From assembly GCF_023375815.1 (NCBI RefSeq), contig NZ_CP067412.1, forward strand, positions 5,518,001 through 5,582,000: 64,000 bases of DNA, in the 5' to 3' direction. The notes below the pieces were generated by a model. That model had not been told where the DNA came from. It saw nothing but the letters and a program-made list of their open reading frames with translations, and did not search any database. This DNA comes from Pseudomonas sp. HS6. Lineage in GTDB: Bacteria; Pseudomonadota; Gammaproteobacteria; Pseudomonadales; Pseudomonadaceae. Positions 1-8,959 of the stretch are shown here, piece after piece (the first letter of the stretch is position 1; the number at the start of each line of letters is the position of its first letter). Both the position numbers and the translations under genes were made by a program.

Positions 1-2846
1 CGATCCCAGACCTCCAGGCAAATCTCGCCCTGTCGCCGACGCACGCCCAGCAACACCGGGCCTTTGGCGTAGCGGAAGGCGTTGGTGAGGAAATTCTGCA
101 GAATCCGCCGCAGCAATTTGATGTCGCTGTCGATGCGCAAATGACTGCCGCGCACCCGGAAGTTCAGGCCTTGCTCCTGAGCCAGTGCCTTGAATTCCGC
201 ACCGAGAATGTCGAACATTTCATTGACCGCGAACGACTTGCGATCCGGGTTGATCTTGCCGTTTTCCAGGCGGGAGATGTCCAGCAGGTCGCTGATCAGG
301 TCTTCGGCCGAACGCAGCGAACTGTCGAGATGCTGCACCAGTTTCTGCGCCTCGCTACTCAAGCCGTCGTCCTGGTGGGAGAGGGCGGCGGAGAACAGCC
401 GCGCCGCGTTCAGGGGTTGCATCAAGTCGTGGCTGACCGCTGCAAGGAAGCGGGTTTTCGACTGGTTGGCCGCCTCGGCATTGCCCTTGGCTTCCGTCAG
501 CGCGACGTTGAGTTGCGACAGTTCCTGAGTCCGTTCGCTGACCCGTTGTTCCAGCCCTTCGTTGGCCTCGGTCAGCGCCTGCTCGGCCTCGCGGAACGCG
601 GTGATGTCAGTGAAACTCATGACGAAACCGCCACCGGGCATCGGGTTGCCGATCAGTTCGATCACCCGGCCGTTGGGGAACAGACGTTCGGAGGTGTGGG
701 CGCGGCCCTGACGCATCCAGTGCAGGCGGCGGGCGACGTGGACTTCCGCTTCGCCGGGGCCGCACAAGCCGCGTTCGGCGTTGTAGCGAATGATGTCGGC
801 AATCGGCCGGCCGACGCTGATCAATCCGTCCGGGTAGTTAAATAGCTCCAGGTAGCGCCGGTTCCAGGCCACCAGTTTCAGCGACTGGTCGACCACGCTT
901 ATGCCCTGGGTGATGTTTTCGATGGCGCCTTGCAGCAGCGCGCGGTTGAACTGCAACACTTCCGAGGCTTCGTCGGCGATCCGGACGACGTCCTCCAGCT
1001 GCATTTCCCGACCTTCAATGGCGGCTTTTACGACAGCCCGCGTCGAAGAAGCGCCGAGGACACCCGCCAGCAAGCGCTCGGTGTGGGCGATCCATTCGCC
1101 GTCGGCGTTCTGGTTCGGGTTGAAGCCTTTGCCCTGGCGATAGGCGAAGCGGATGAAGCTCTGCCGCGCACGTTCTTCACCGACAAATCGCGCGGCCAGT
1201 TGCAGCAAGTCGTCAATTTGCACTGCCAGCATCGAGCGTGCGCTGGGCCGGGCACTGATTTCCTGACCGATGAAACGCCCGGCCTGCCAGTGTTCCGACA
1301 CCCGGGTGCGCGACAACACCGAGACCCAGGCGAACAACGTGAAGTTACCCGCCAGCGACAGCACCACGCCTTGGGTCAGCGGGGTGATCGGCAGGTTGAG
1401 CGGATTGCTGTGCAGCCAGGCCAGGCCGGGGAACGTGTCCAGCGACCAACCGAGGCTGCGGGCGGCAATCGGCAGAATCAGGGTGTAAAACCACAGGAAG
1501 GTGCCCGTGGCGAGGCCGGCGAACACGCCGCGGCGGTTGGCCTGTTTCCAGTACAGCGCGCCGAGCATCGCCGGCGCCAGTTGGGTAACGGCGGCGAAAG
1601 CGATCTGGCCGATGGTCGCCAGGCTCGCGGTGGAGCCGAGCAGGCGATAGCTGACGTAAGCCAGCAACAGAATGACCACGATGCTGACCCGGCGTACCGA
1701 GAGCATCCACTGCCGGAACACTTCGAACGGCCGCTCGGCATTGTTGCGTCGCAACAGCCACGGCAACAGCATGTCGTTGGACACCATGGTCGACAAAGCC
1801 ACGCTCGCCACGATCACCATGCCGGTGGCCGCCGACGCACCACCAATGAATGCCAGCATCGCCAGCGCCGGGTGGGCCTGGGCCAGTGGCAGGCTGATGA
1901 CGAAAGAATCCGGGAGGACGGAGCTGGGCAGCATCATCTGACCAGCCAGGGCGATCGGGACTACAAACAGCGCTGCCAATGCGAGGTAGGCCGGGAACAC
2001 CCACTTGGCCAGACGCAAGTCCTGCGGGTCGATGTTTTCCACCACCGTCACATGGAACTGCCGGGGCAGGCAGATGATCGCCATCATCGCCACGCCGGTC
2101 TGCACCACCATCGAGGGCCAGTTGATGGTTTCTTTCCAGTATTCCTCGAGGCGCGGCGCGAGCATCGCCTGATTGAACAGGTCGTCGAAGCCGTCATACA
2201 GGCCATAAGTGACGAAGGCGCCGACGGCGAGGAAGGCGAACAACTTCACCAGCGATTCGAACGCAATCGCCAGCACCATGCCTCGGTGGTGCTCGGTGGC
2301 GTCGAGGTTGCGCGTGCCGAAAACGATGGTGAACAGCGCCAGCACCAATGACACGATCAGCGCCGTGTCCTGGGCGCGGGTGCCCATGGCGTCGGCGCCG
2401 GCACCGATCAGCAGATTCACGCCGAGGACGATGCCTTTGAGCTGCAAGGCTATATAAGGGAGAACGCCGACCAGGCAGATCAGCGCGACGACCACCGCCA
2501 GCGATTGGGATTTGCCGTAACGGGCTGCGATGAAGTCGGCAATTGAGGTGATGTTCTCCTGTTTGCTGATCATCACCATTTTCTGCAGGACCCACGGTGC
2601 GCCCAGCAACAGCAGGATCGGCCCGAGGTAAATCGGCAGGAATGACCACAACTGTTCGGCCGCCTGACCGACCGCGCCGAAGAACGTCCAACTGGTGCAG
2701 TAAACCGCCAGCGACAGGCTGTACACCCAGGCACGTATCCGCGGCGGCAACGGCGCGCTGCGACGGTCGCCGTAGAAGGCGATGGCGAACATGATGGCCA
2801 TATAGGCCAGGGCGACGGCGGCGATCAGCCCGCTGGACAACGACAT
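1..2846 (-). CDS. mxtR: SSS-domain hybrid sensor histidine kinase, MxtR/CrbS type (3' end outside window)
   Basis: The visible 948 residues start with a sodium/solute-symporter module (about residues 1-510, many membrane segments, opening MSLSSGLIAAVALAYMAIMF). A PAS domain follows at about 630-750, a coiled coil, and a HisKA box SHDLMQPLNAARLFSAAL with the phospho-accepting His near residue 806. The ATPase and any receiver domain lie beyond the window edge. Known family members MxtR/CrbS pair with an unlinked LuxR-type regulator (ErdR/CrbR) and control acetate utilisation. The symbol rests on architecture and on neighbours (acyltransferase, rdgC, FKBP) that match the P. aeruginosa PA3271 region as I recall it. 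CbrA-type kinases share the layout, so another SSS kinase remains possible. Confidence 0.72.
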   Translation of the reverse strand, partial: MSLSSGLIAAVALAYMAIMFAIAFYGDRRSAPLPPRIRAWVYSLSLAVYCTSWTFFGAVGQAAEQLWSFLPIYLGPILLLLGAPWVLQKMVMISKQENITSIADFIAARYGKSQSLAVVVALICLVGVLPYIALQLKGIVLGVNLLIGAGADAMGTRAQDTALIVSLVLALFTIVFGTRNLDATEHHRGMVLAIAFESLVKLFAFLAVGAFVTYGLYDGFDDLFNQAMLAPRLEEYWKETINWPSMVVQTGVAMMAIICLPRQFHVTVVENIDPQDLRLAKWVFPAYLALAALFVVPIALAGQMMLPSSVLPDSFVISLPLAQAHPALAMLAFIGGASAATGMVIVASVALSTMVSNDMLLPWLLRRNNAERPFEVFRQWMLSVRRVSIVVILLLAYVSYRLLGSTASLATIGQIAFAAVTQLAPAMLGALYWKQANRRGVFAGLATGTFLWFYTLILPIAARSLGWSLDTFPGLAWLHSNPLNLPITPLTQGVVLSLAGNFTLFAWVSVLSRTRVSEHWQAGRFIGQEISARPSARSMLAVQIDDLLQLAARFVGEERARQSFIRFAYRQGKGFNPNQNADGEWIAHTERLLAGVLGASSTRAVVKAAIEGREMQLEDVVRIADEASEVLQFNRALLQGAIENITQGISVVDQSLKLVAWNRRYLELFNYPDGLISVGRPIADIIRYNAERGLCGPGEAEVHVARRLHWMRQGRAHTSERLFPNGRVIELIGNPMPGGGFVMSFTDITAFREAEQALTEANEGLEQRVSERTQELSQLNVALTEAKGNAEAANQSKTRFLAAVSHDLMQPLNAARLFSAALSHQDDGLSSEAQKLVQHLDSSLRSAEDLISDLLDISRLENGKINPDRKSFAVNEMFDILGAEFKALAQEQGLNFRVRGSHLRIDSDIKLLRRILQNFLTNAFRYAKGPVLLGVRRRQGEICLEVWD

Positions 2847-2956
2847 GGAACACTCCCGACAAAATACGACCGGACTCGCGCCCGGCCAGACAGTCTCGCA
2901 TGCGCGCGGCGGTTAGTCAGTGTCGACCAAGGTCGTGGCGTGGCGGGGTGTCGCAG

Positions 2957-2980
2957 GCGCAGAACCGGGCGGTTCTGCGC
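2957..2980. terminator. Hairpin after the tetR gene
   Basis: A perfect 10-bp inverted repeat GCGCAGAACC / GGTTCTGCGC has a 4-nt loop and lies just past the stop of the TetR gene and upstream of the kinase. There is no clear T-run, so its role as a terminator is inferred from position only. Confidence 0.35.
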
Positions 2981-2982
2981 TG

Positions 2983-3525
2983 TCAGTCCTGACGCAGCGC
3001 GATGTCGATCATCCGGTGCAGTTCTTCGACTTCGAGAGGCGCTGCCGCAAACAGAATGCGGAACACGACAGGGGACACCACCAGATTGATCAGCCGATCC
3101 ACGCTCGGCGCCGGTTCCTCGGGGTGACGCTCAATGATGGTCTGCAATTGCGCGCCGATGATTGTCACGCAATAGCCCGGCGTAGCGCTCGCCTGCACGT
3201 CGCGCATCATGTTACGCCCGGGTTCCGAACTCATTTCGTCGAGATATTGTTCGGCCCAAGCACGGATATCGCTGCGCAGACTGCCGGTTTCAGCTGGCTC
3301 GCTATCGGGGCGCATACGGGCGAGGGCGACGTCGGCCAGCAAGGTGGCCAGATCTCCCCAGCGTCGATAAATTGTCGACGGCGTCACGCCGGCGCGCGCC
3401 GCGATTTGCGGGACGGTCACCGTTGAGCGCTCCTGTTCCTGCAGAAGTGCGCGGACTGCCGAGTGAATCGATTCCTGCACCCGGGCACTGCGACCGCCCG
3501 GACGTAAACCTTCTTTAATAGCCAT
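2983..3525 (-). CDS. TetR/AcrR family transcriptional regulator
   Basis: The 180-residue protein has an N-terminal helix-turn-helix (VPQIAARAGVTPSTIYRRW at about residues 38-56) and a C-terminal ligand domain of the type with GLRPGGRSARV at the start. I chose the ATG giving MAIKEGLRPGG; a longer reading frame exists upstream but overlaps the divergent promoter region. It is divergent to an MFS exporter gene 91 bp away, the usual arrangement for a repressor controlling the adjacent pump. The inducer cannot be told from sequence. Confidence 0.9.
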   Translation of the reverse strand: MAIKEGLRPGGRSARVQESIHSAVRALLQEQERSTVTVPQIAARAGVTPSTIYRRWGDLATLLADVALARMRPDSEPAETGSLRSDIRAWAEQYLDEMSSEPGRNMMRDVQASATPGYCVTIIGAQLQTIIERHPEEPAPSVDRLINLVVSPVVFRILFAAAPLEVEELHRMIDIALRQD

Positions 3526-3549
3526 GCGGCAGACCTTAACACAAAGAAT

Positions 3550-3603
3550 TTGCTTTAAGCGCAAGCCGGGAGCACACTCCGCAAAAGCAAAAAAATAGCT
3601 TTT
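3550..3603. promoter_or_regulatory. Divergent tetR/MFS intergenic region with candidate operators
   Basis: Two inverted repeats lie between the divergent genes: TTGC-TTTAAGC-GCAA at 3550-3564, with GCTTTAAGC at its centre, and AAAAGC-N9-GCTTTT at 3583-3603, which reaches the ribosome binding region of the MFS gene. Either could be the TetR operator. This is inference from symmetry and position only. Confidence 0.35.
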
Positions 3604-3616
3604 AAGGAGTATATCC

Positions 3617-4804
3617 ATGACCCGCCTTGCTTCCAACCGTTCCAGCCTGTGGTTTCTGGCGATCACCTTACTCAGTTTTCTCGCCGCTTCCACTGCGCCG
3701 ACGCCGTTGTATCACCTGTATCAGGATCACCTGCATTTTTCGGCAGCGGTGCTGACACTGATTTTCGGCGTTTACGCACTGAGTCTGCTGGCCGCGCTGC
3801 TGACGGTCGGTTCGCTGTCCGATCACCTGGGACGCAAACCGGTGATCTTCACCGCTGTTGTCCTCAATGCCGTAGCGATGCTGCTGTTCATCTACGCCGA
3901 CAGCGTGGGCTGGCTGATCGGCGCGCGGGTGCTGCAAGGGTTCGCCACCGGCATGGCCACCGCCGTGTTGAGCGCGACGCTGCTGGACACCGACCGCCAA
4001 CAAGGGCCGCTGATCAACAGCGTGGCGCCGCTGCTCGGCATGGCACTCGGTGCGATGGGTTGCGGTTTGCTGGCGGAATTCGCCCCCGCACCATTGCAAC
4101 TGACCTACTGGCTGCTACTCGCACTGTTTGTGGTGCAGGGCATTTACGTCTGGCGCTTGCCGGAAAGCGTCTCGCCGCAAGCCGGGGCGTGGGCCTCGTT
4201 GCGGCCGACCCTGCATGTGCCGGTTCAGGCGCGTTCGACGCTGTGGCGAGTGTTGCCGCTGAACACCGCGACCTGGGCGCTCGGCGGTTTCTATGCTTCG
4301 CTGGCACCGTCACTGGTGCGCACGGCGACCGGCTCCACCTCTAATCTGATCGGCGGTGCGACCGTGGCGGCATTGACCGTGACCGGCGCCCTGATGATCT
4401 TCACCTTGCGCAATCGCCCAGCCTCCCGTGCGCTGCAACTCGGCGCGAGCCTGTTGCCGGCCGGAATCGTGTTGATTCTGCTGGGTGTCCACAGTGCCAG
4501 CCTGTCGCTGTTCTTCTTCGGTACATTGGTCGCCGGTTGTGGATTCGGCTCTGGTTTTCTGGGAGCAGTGCGCAGTCTGGTGCCGCTGGCCTTACCCCAC
4601 GAACGGGCCGGGTTGATGTCGGCCTACTACGCGCTCAGTTACCTGGCGTTCTGCCTGCCGGCGTTGCTGGCCGGGCACTTCACCCATAGCCTGGGCCTGC
4701 TGGCCACCACCGATGTGTATGGCGCGGTGCTGATCGTGCTGGCGGTCGGCGCGCTGCTGATGAGTTTTCGTGCGCAAGCGGCCAAGACCTGTAGTGCGCC
4801 ATAA
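3617..4804 (+). CDS. MFS transporter (drug/metabolite exporter type)
   Basis: This 395-residue integral membrane protein has about 12 hydrophobic segments and an MFS motif-A loop (GSLSDHLGRKPV, about residues 68-79) between TM2 and TM3. AAGGAG sits just upstream of the start. It is divergent from the TetR gene at 2983-3525, so it is probably the repressed efflux pump of that pair. The substrate is unknown; the family includes multidrug and metabolite exporters. Confidence 0.88.
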   Translation: MTRLASNRSSLWFLAITLLSFLAASTAPTPLYHLYQDHLHFSAAVLTLIFGVYALSLLAALLTVGSLSDHLGRKPVIFTAVVLNAVAMLLFIYADSVGWLIGARVLQGFATGMATAVLSATLLDTDRQQGPLINSVAPLLGMALGAMGCGLLAEFAPAPLQLTYWLLLALFVVQGIYVWRLPESVSPQAGAWASLRPTLHVPVQARSTLWRVLPLNTATWALGGFYASLAPSLVRTATGSTSNLIGGATVAALTVTGALMIFTLRNRPASRALQLGASLLPAGIVLILLGVHSASLSLFFFGTLVAGCGFGSGFLGAVRSLVPLALPHERAGLMSAYYALSYLAFCLPALLAGHFTHSLGLLATTDVYGAVLIVLAVGALLMSFRAQAAKTCSAP

Positions 4805-4856
4805 CCCTGCGGATTCGGTTAGCCTTGACCAGCCCATTCTTCTCATGGATCGATAC

Positions 4857-5168
4857 ATGAAGATTATCCGCAGCAAGACCTTCACCGCCGAGCGTGCCTG
4901 GGGCGCGCTCGACATCGCCAACATGAACGGCATCACCACGCGATTGCACTGGACTGATCAGCCCTACAAATGGCACGTCAACGATGGCGAGGAAGTGTTC
5001 GTGGTGCTCGATGGTCAGGTGCTCATGCACTACCGCGAAGCCGGCGAGGAAAAGCAGGTGCAGTTGGATGTCGGTGACATCTTCTACGCGTCCATTGGCA
5101 CGGAGCATGTTGCTCATCCGCAAGGCGCTGCGCGGATTCTGGTGATTGAAACCGAAGGCAGTGTCTGA
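4857..5168 (+). CDS. Small cupin-domain protein
   Basis: The 103-residue single-domain beta-barrel protein carries cupin motif 1 (WHVNDGEEVFVVLDG, about residues 39-53) and motif 2 (GDIFYASIGTEHVAHP, about 77-92). Several potential metal ligands (His, Glu, His) are present. The ATG at 4857 gives MKIIRSKTF. An ATG 12 bases upstream (MDRYMK) is an alternative, and no strong ribosome binding site separates them. It follows the MFS gene by 52 bases and may be cotranscribed. The substrate is unknown. Confidence 0.8.
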   Translation: MKIIRSKTFTAERAWGALDIANMNGITTRLHWTDQPYKWHVNDGEEVFVVLDGQVLMHYREAGEEKQVQLDVGDIFYASIGTEHVAHPQGAARILVIETEGSV

Positions 5169-5270
5169 CTGCATATCTACAAAACAGATAACAGTTAGAG
5201 ATATTACCCGTTATATAGATATTCGATTCGGTTCTACCATGGACTCAACCTCACCTGAGGACAGGAGTTC

Positions 5271-6425
5271 ATGATGACTTGCCCCAACAGTGCCAAAACC
5301 GGCATCAAGCCTTTCAGCCAGCTTCAGCATCCGCGTGAAGTGATCCGTCAATTCACACCGAACTGGTTCGCCGCGACCATGGGTACCGGTGTGCTGGCGT
5401 TGGCGCTGGCGCAACTGCCTTTCGCCATCCCGGGACTGCACGCCGTGGCCGAAGGGCTATGGATGTTCAACATTCTGTTGTTCGTGCTGTTTACCGCCGC
5501 CTACGCCGCGCGCTGGATTCTGTTCTTCGACGAGGCGCGGCGGATCTTCGGGCACTCCACGGTTTCGATGTTCTTCGGCACCATTCCCATGGGCCTGGCG
5601 ACCATCATCAACGGTTTTCTGTTGTTCGGCCTGCCGCGCTGGGGCGAGGGCGTCATTCATCTGGCTGAAGTGCTGTGGTGGCTGGACGTGGCGATGTCGC
5701 TGGCCTGCGGCGTGCTGATCCCCTACATGATGTTTACCCGTCAGGAACACAGCATCGATCAGATGACCGCCGTCTGGCTGTTGCCGGTGGTAGCGGCGGA
5801 AGTGGCGGCGGCCAGCGGCGGACTGCTGGCGCCACATCTGGCTGACGCGCACTCGCAACTGGTGGTGCTGGCGACGAGCTACGTGCTCTGGGCCTTTTCC
5901 TTACCCGTGGCGTTCAGCATTCTGACCATCCTGCTGTTGCGCATGGCCTTGCATAAACTGCCCCACGAAAACATGGCGGCGTCGAGCTGGCTGGCCCTGG
6001 GGCCGATCGGCACTGGTGCCCTGGGCATGTTGCTGCTGGGCGGCGACGCGCCGGCGATCTTCGCGGCTAACGGCATGCCGGGTATCGGTGAAATCGCGTC
6101 GGGCCTGGGCCTGATAGCCGGGATCACGCTTTGGGGCTTTGGCTTGTGGTGGATGTTGATGGCGCTGCTGATCACCGTGCGTTACCTGCGCGACGGCATC
6201 CCGTTCAACCTTGGCTGGTGGGGATTTACCTTCCCGCTGGGCGTGTATTCGTTGGCAACCCTGAAGCTCGGCAGCACGTTGAACCTGACGTTCTTCAGCG
6301 TGGCCGGTTGTGTGTTGGTGGCGCTGCTGGCGGTGATGTGGCTGATCGTCGGCAAGCGCACGCTGCAAGGCGCATGGCGCGGCGAGCTGTTTGTTTCACC
6401 GTGCATTGCAGGTTTGAAGAAATAA
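5271..6425 (+). CDS. TDT-family transporter (TehA/SLAC1-like)
   Basis: The 384-residue protein has about ten membrane segments and the family opening FTPNWFAATMGTGVLALAL at about residues 29-47. The tellurite-resistance/dicarboxylate transporter family includes TehA, C4-dicarboxylate carriers and plant SLAC1 anion channels, so a role in anion or dicarboxylate passage is likely but the substrate is not known. A good Shine-Dalgarno (GGACAGGAG) precedes the ATG. It stands alone between the cupin and the acyltransferase fusion, without the LysR regulator sometimes found beside such genes. Confidence 0.82.
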   Translation: MMTCPNSAKTGIKPFSQLQHPREVIRQFTPNWFAATMGTGVLALALAQLPFAIPGLHAVAEGLWMFNILLFVLFTAAYAARWILFFDEARRIFGHSTVSMFFGTIPMGLATIINGFLLFGLPRWGEGVIHLAEVLWWLDVAMSLACGVLIPYMMFTRQEHSIDQMTAVWLLPVVAAEVAAASGGLLAPHLADAHSQLVVLATSYVLWAFSLPVAFSILTILLLRMALHKLPHENMAASSWLALGPIGTGALGMLLLGGDAPAIFAANGMPGIGEIASGLGLIAGITLWGFGLWWMLMALLITVRYLRDGIPFNLGWWGFTFPLGVYSLATLKLGSTLNLTFFSVAGCVLVALLAVMWLIVGKRTLQGAWRGELFVSPCIAGLKK

Positions 6426-6446
6426 CCTGAAAAGTTTAGGTAAGGT

Positions 6447-6493
6447 GTGGCCTGGATCGCGGATCGACATTCCAATAAACGTATCCAGGCCAC
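6447..6493. repeat. 11-bp inverted repeat between TDT and MFS-acyltransferase genes
   Basis: GTGGCCTGGAT and ATCCAGGCCAC form perfect arms around a 25-nt loop, between the TDT stop and the next start. It could be a weak terminator or a leader structure; no T-run follows. Confidence 0.4.
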
Positions 6494-6523
6494 TCGCTAC
6501 CCAACATCAGGGACACACGGAAG

Positions 6524-8398
6524 ATGAGTCACCCCTCACAGTTCAACCTGCTGCGTACCCGGCGCTTCCTGCCGTTCTTCATCACTCAGTCGCTGGGCGC
6601 GTTCAACGACAACGTGTTCAAGCAGTCGCTGATCCTCGCCATTCTCTATCGACTGACCATCGAAGGTGACCGCTCGATCTGGGTCAACCTGTGTGCGCTG
6701 CTGTTTATTCTGCCGTTCTTCCTGTTTTCGGCGCTGGCCGGACAGTTCGGTGAAAAGTTCGCCAAGGATGCGCTGATCCGTCTGATCAAACTGGCGGAAA
6801 TCGCCATCATGGCCGTGGGATCCGTCGGTTTCCTGTTCGATCACCTGTCGCTGATGCTGGTGGCGCTGTTCGCCATGGGCACTCACTCGGCACTGTTCGG
6901 GCCGGTGAAGTACTCGATCCTGCCGCAGGCCTTGCACGAAGATGAGCTGGTCGGCGGTAACGGTCTGGTGGAAATGGGCACGTTCCTGGCGATCCTGGCC
7001 GGCACCATCGGCGCCGGGGTCATCATGTCTTCGACGCACTATGCGCCGCTGGTGTCGACCGCGATTGTCGGCATCGCCGTACTCGGTTACCTCGCCAGTC
7101 GCAGCATTCCCCGGGCGGCGGCCGCGTCGCCGGAAATGCGCCTGAACTGGAACATCTTCAGCCAGTCCTGGGCCACGCTGAAACTCGGGCTGGGCCAGAC
7201 GCCGGCAGTGTCGCGCTCGATTGTCGGCAATTCGTGGTTCTGGTTTGTCGGGGCGATTTATCTGACACAGATCCCGGCCTACGCCAAGGAATGGATGCAC
7301 GGCGACGAAACCGTGGTCACTTTGATCCTCACTGTGTTCTCGGTCGGCATCGCACTGGGCTCGATGCTCTGCGAGAAGCTTTCCGGGCGCAAGGTCGAGA
7401 TCGGTCTGGTGCCGTTCGGTTCGTTTGGCCTGACGGTTTTCGGGCTGTTGCTGTGGTGGCATTCCGGTGGAATCCCAGAGAGCGCCGTTGGCCATAGCTG
7501 GACTGAGGTGCTGGGCTTCGGTCACGCCTGGGCCGTATTGGTCGACATCCTCGGTCTCGGCATCTTTGGCGGTTTCTACATCGTGCCGCTGTATGCGCTG
7601 ATCCAGTCGCGCACCGCCGAGAACGAGCGGGCGCGGGTGATTGCCGCCAACAACATTCTCAACGCGCTGTTCATGGTGATTTCAGCCATCGTCTCCATCG
7701 TGTTGTTGAGCGTGGTCAAACTGTCGATTCCACAGCTGTTCCTGGTGGTGTCGCTGCTGAACATCGGCGTCAACGCCTACATCTTCAAGATCGTCCCCGA
7801 GTTCAGCATGCGTTTCATGATCTGGCTGCTCAGCCATTCCATGTACCGCGTCGAGCATCGCAACCTTGAAGCGATTCCCGATGAGGGTGCGGCGTTGCTG
7901 GTGTGCAACCACGTTTCGTTTGTCGATGCCTTGCTGATTGGCGGCGCGGTGCGTCGGCCGATTCGCTTTGTCATGTACTACAAGATCTACAACCTGCCGG
8001 TACTGAACTTTATCTTCCGCACAGCGGGGACCATTCCTATCGCCGGACGCCAGGAAGACATCCAGATCTACGAAAAGGCCTTCACCCGGATTGCTCAATA
8101 TCTGAAGGATGGTGAGCTTGTCTGCATCTTCCCCGAAGGCAAGTTGACTGCCGATGGTGAGATCAACGAGTTCAAGGGTGGGCTGACGCGGATTCTCGAA
8201 GAGACGCCGGTGCCGGTGATTCCGCTGGCGTTGCAGGGGTTGTGGGGGAGTTTCTTCAGCCGCGATCCGAATAAAGGGCTGTTTCACCGATTGTGGTCGC
8301 GGGTGACGCTGGTGGCGGGGTCGCCGGTGGCGGTCGAGGCGGCGCAGCCTGCTCAGTTGCAGGCGTTGGTCGGGGAATTGCGCGGGACAGTCAGATAA
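6524..8398 (+). CDS. MFS lysophospholipid transporter fused to a PlsC-type acyltransferase
   Basis: This is a 624-residue two-part protein. Residues 1 to about 430 form an LplT-like MFS transporter (FFITQSLGAFNDNVFKQSL near the start). Residues about 435-624 form a 1-acylglycerol-phosphate acyltransferase domain with the catalytic NHxxxxD box (NHVSFVD, about 460-466) and a FPEGK block near 537. Known relatives flip lysophospholipids inward and re-acylate them. Unlike E. coli Aas, no AMP-binding acyl-ACP synthetase domain is present, so the acyl donor must come from elsewhere. The stop lies just before a REP pair. Confidence 0.85.
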   Translation: MSHPSQFNLLRTRRFLPFFITQSLGAFNDNVFKQSLILAILYRLTIEGDRSIWVNLCALLFILPFFLFSALAGQFGEKFAKDALIRLIKLAEIAIMAVGSVGFLFDHLSLMLVALFAMGTHSALFGPVKYSILPQALHEDELVGGNGLVEMGTFLAILAGTIGAGVIMSSTHYAPLVSTAIVGIAVLGYLASRSIPRAAAASPEMRLNWNIFSQSWATLKLGLGQTPAVSRSIVGNSWFWFVGAIYLTQIPAYAKEWMHGDETVVTLILTVFSVGIALGSMLCEKLSGRKVEIGLVPFGSFGLTVFGLLLWWHSGGIPESAVGHSWTEVLGFGHAWAVLVDILGLGIFGGFYIVPLYALIQSRTAENERARVIAANNILNALFMVISAIVSIVLLSVVKLSIPQLFLVVSLLNIGVNAYIFKIVPEFSMRFMIWLLSHSMYRVEHRNLEAIPDEGAALLVCNHVSFVDALLIGGAVRRPIRFVMYYKIYNLPVLNFIFRTAGTIPIAGRQEDIQIYEKAFTRIAQYLKDGELVCIFPEGKLTADGEINEFKGGLTRILEETPVPVIPLALQGLWGSFFSRDPNKGLFHRLWSRVTLVAGSPVAVEAAQPAQLQALVGELRGTVR

Positions 8399-8416
8399 TC
8401 AGTGACTGTGCTGGCC

Positions 8417-8515
8417 TCATCGCGGGCAAGCCCGACTCCCACAGGTTTCCTGGGTGCACACAAGATTTGTGTTCACTGGAGATTCTGTGGGAGCTGGCTT
8501 GCCAGCGATGGCGGT
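8417..8515. repeat. REP pair (REPIN)
   Basis: Two REP units in inverted orientation, CATCGCGGGCAAGCCCGACT at the left and GTGGGAGCTGGCTTGCCAGC at the right, flank about 40 bases. The region lies between the 3' ends of convergent genes, the usual place for these Pseudomonas elements. It occupies nearly the whole gap. Confidence 0.85.
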
Positions 8516-8521
8516 AATGGC

Positions 8522-8836
8522 TTAAGCGCTGACCTTGAGTCCGATCAATCCGGCGATGATCAGTGCAACGCTGGCCAGCCGAATCAACGCCATCGACTCG
8601 CCAAACAGAATGATCCCGGCAATCACCGTGCCCACTGCACCGACGCCAGTCCAGATCGCATAAGCCGTGCCCAGCGGCAGTTCCTTCATCGCCAGGCCCA
8701 GCAGGCCAAGACTGACCGCCATGGCGGCGACGGTGAGAACGGTCGGAAGCGGACGGGTGAAGCCATCGGTGTATTTAAGGCCGACGGCCCAGCCGACTTC
8801 GAACAGGCCGGCGAAAAACAGAATGATCCAGGACAT
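8522..8836 (-). CDS. sugE: SugE/Gdx-type SMR guanidinium exporter
   Basis: The 104-residue protein has four membrane helices and the SMR family signature, with the membrane-embedded glutamate in [19 protein letters not shown] (residues about 10-28). The W-A-V-G-L-K-Y-T pattern and the [10 protein letters not shown] block mark the SugE/Gdx branch, which exports guanidinium in exchange for protons, rather than the EmrE multidrug branch. GGAGG precedes the ATG. The guanidine-II riboswitch candidate immediately upstream supports guanidinium as substrate. Confidence 0.9.
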   Translation of the reverse strand: MSWIILFFAGLFEVGWAVGLKYTDGFTRPLPTVLTVAAMAVSLGLLGLAMKELPLGTAYAIWTGVGAVGTVIAGIILFGESMALIRLASVALIIAGLIGLKVSA

Positions 8837-8857
8837 GAAAGACCTCCATCGATTGAC

Positions 8858-8908
8858 GGGGCCGTCCCCAGATTGAAAACTCGATTGAGCCGCAGGGTCG
8901 TCCCTGCG
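8858..8908 (-). promoter_or_regulatory. Guanidine-II (mini-ykkC) riboswitch candidate
   Basis: On the minus strand, two short GC-rich hairpins carry the diagnostic ACGR loops. The first, 8891-8908, is CGCAGGG-ACGA-CCCTGCG. The second, 8858-8869, is GGGG-ACGG-CCCC. The second ends about 15 bases from the GGAGG of sugE, as in the known class where ligand binding pairs the two loops and frees the ribosome binding site. Each stem is perfect. The class assignment comes from this architecture together with the exporter gene. Confidence 0.85.
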
Positions 8909-8909
8909 T

Positions 8910-8938
8910 GGCGCACATAGTACCTAAAAATGTGCGCC
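8910..8938. repeat. 8-bp inverted repeat upstream of the riboswitch
   Basis: GGCGCACA and TGTGCGCC flank 13 bases that include, on the minus strand, TACTAT, a possible -10 of the sugE transcript. The function is unknown. Confidence 0.3.
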
Positions 8939-8959
8939 GGGGATCAATCCGGGGATCAG

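Noticed and set aside
930..2351. 473-codon plus-strand frame opposite the sensor kinase
   Set aside because: His/Gln/Arg-rich shadow of the SSS domain; no recognisable domain.
2983..3693. Longer TetR protein starting within the MFS gene
   Set aside because: The extension would overlap the divergent MFS coding start and adds 56 residues not seen in TetR proteins.
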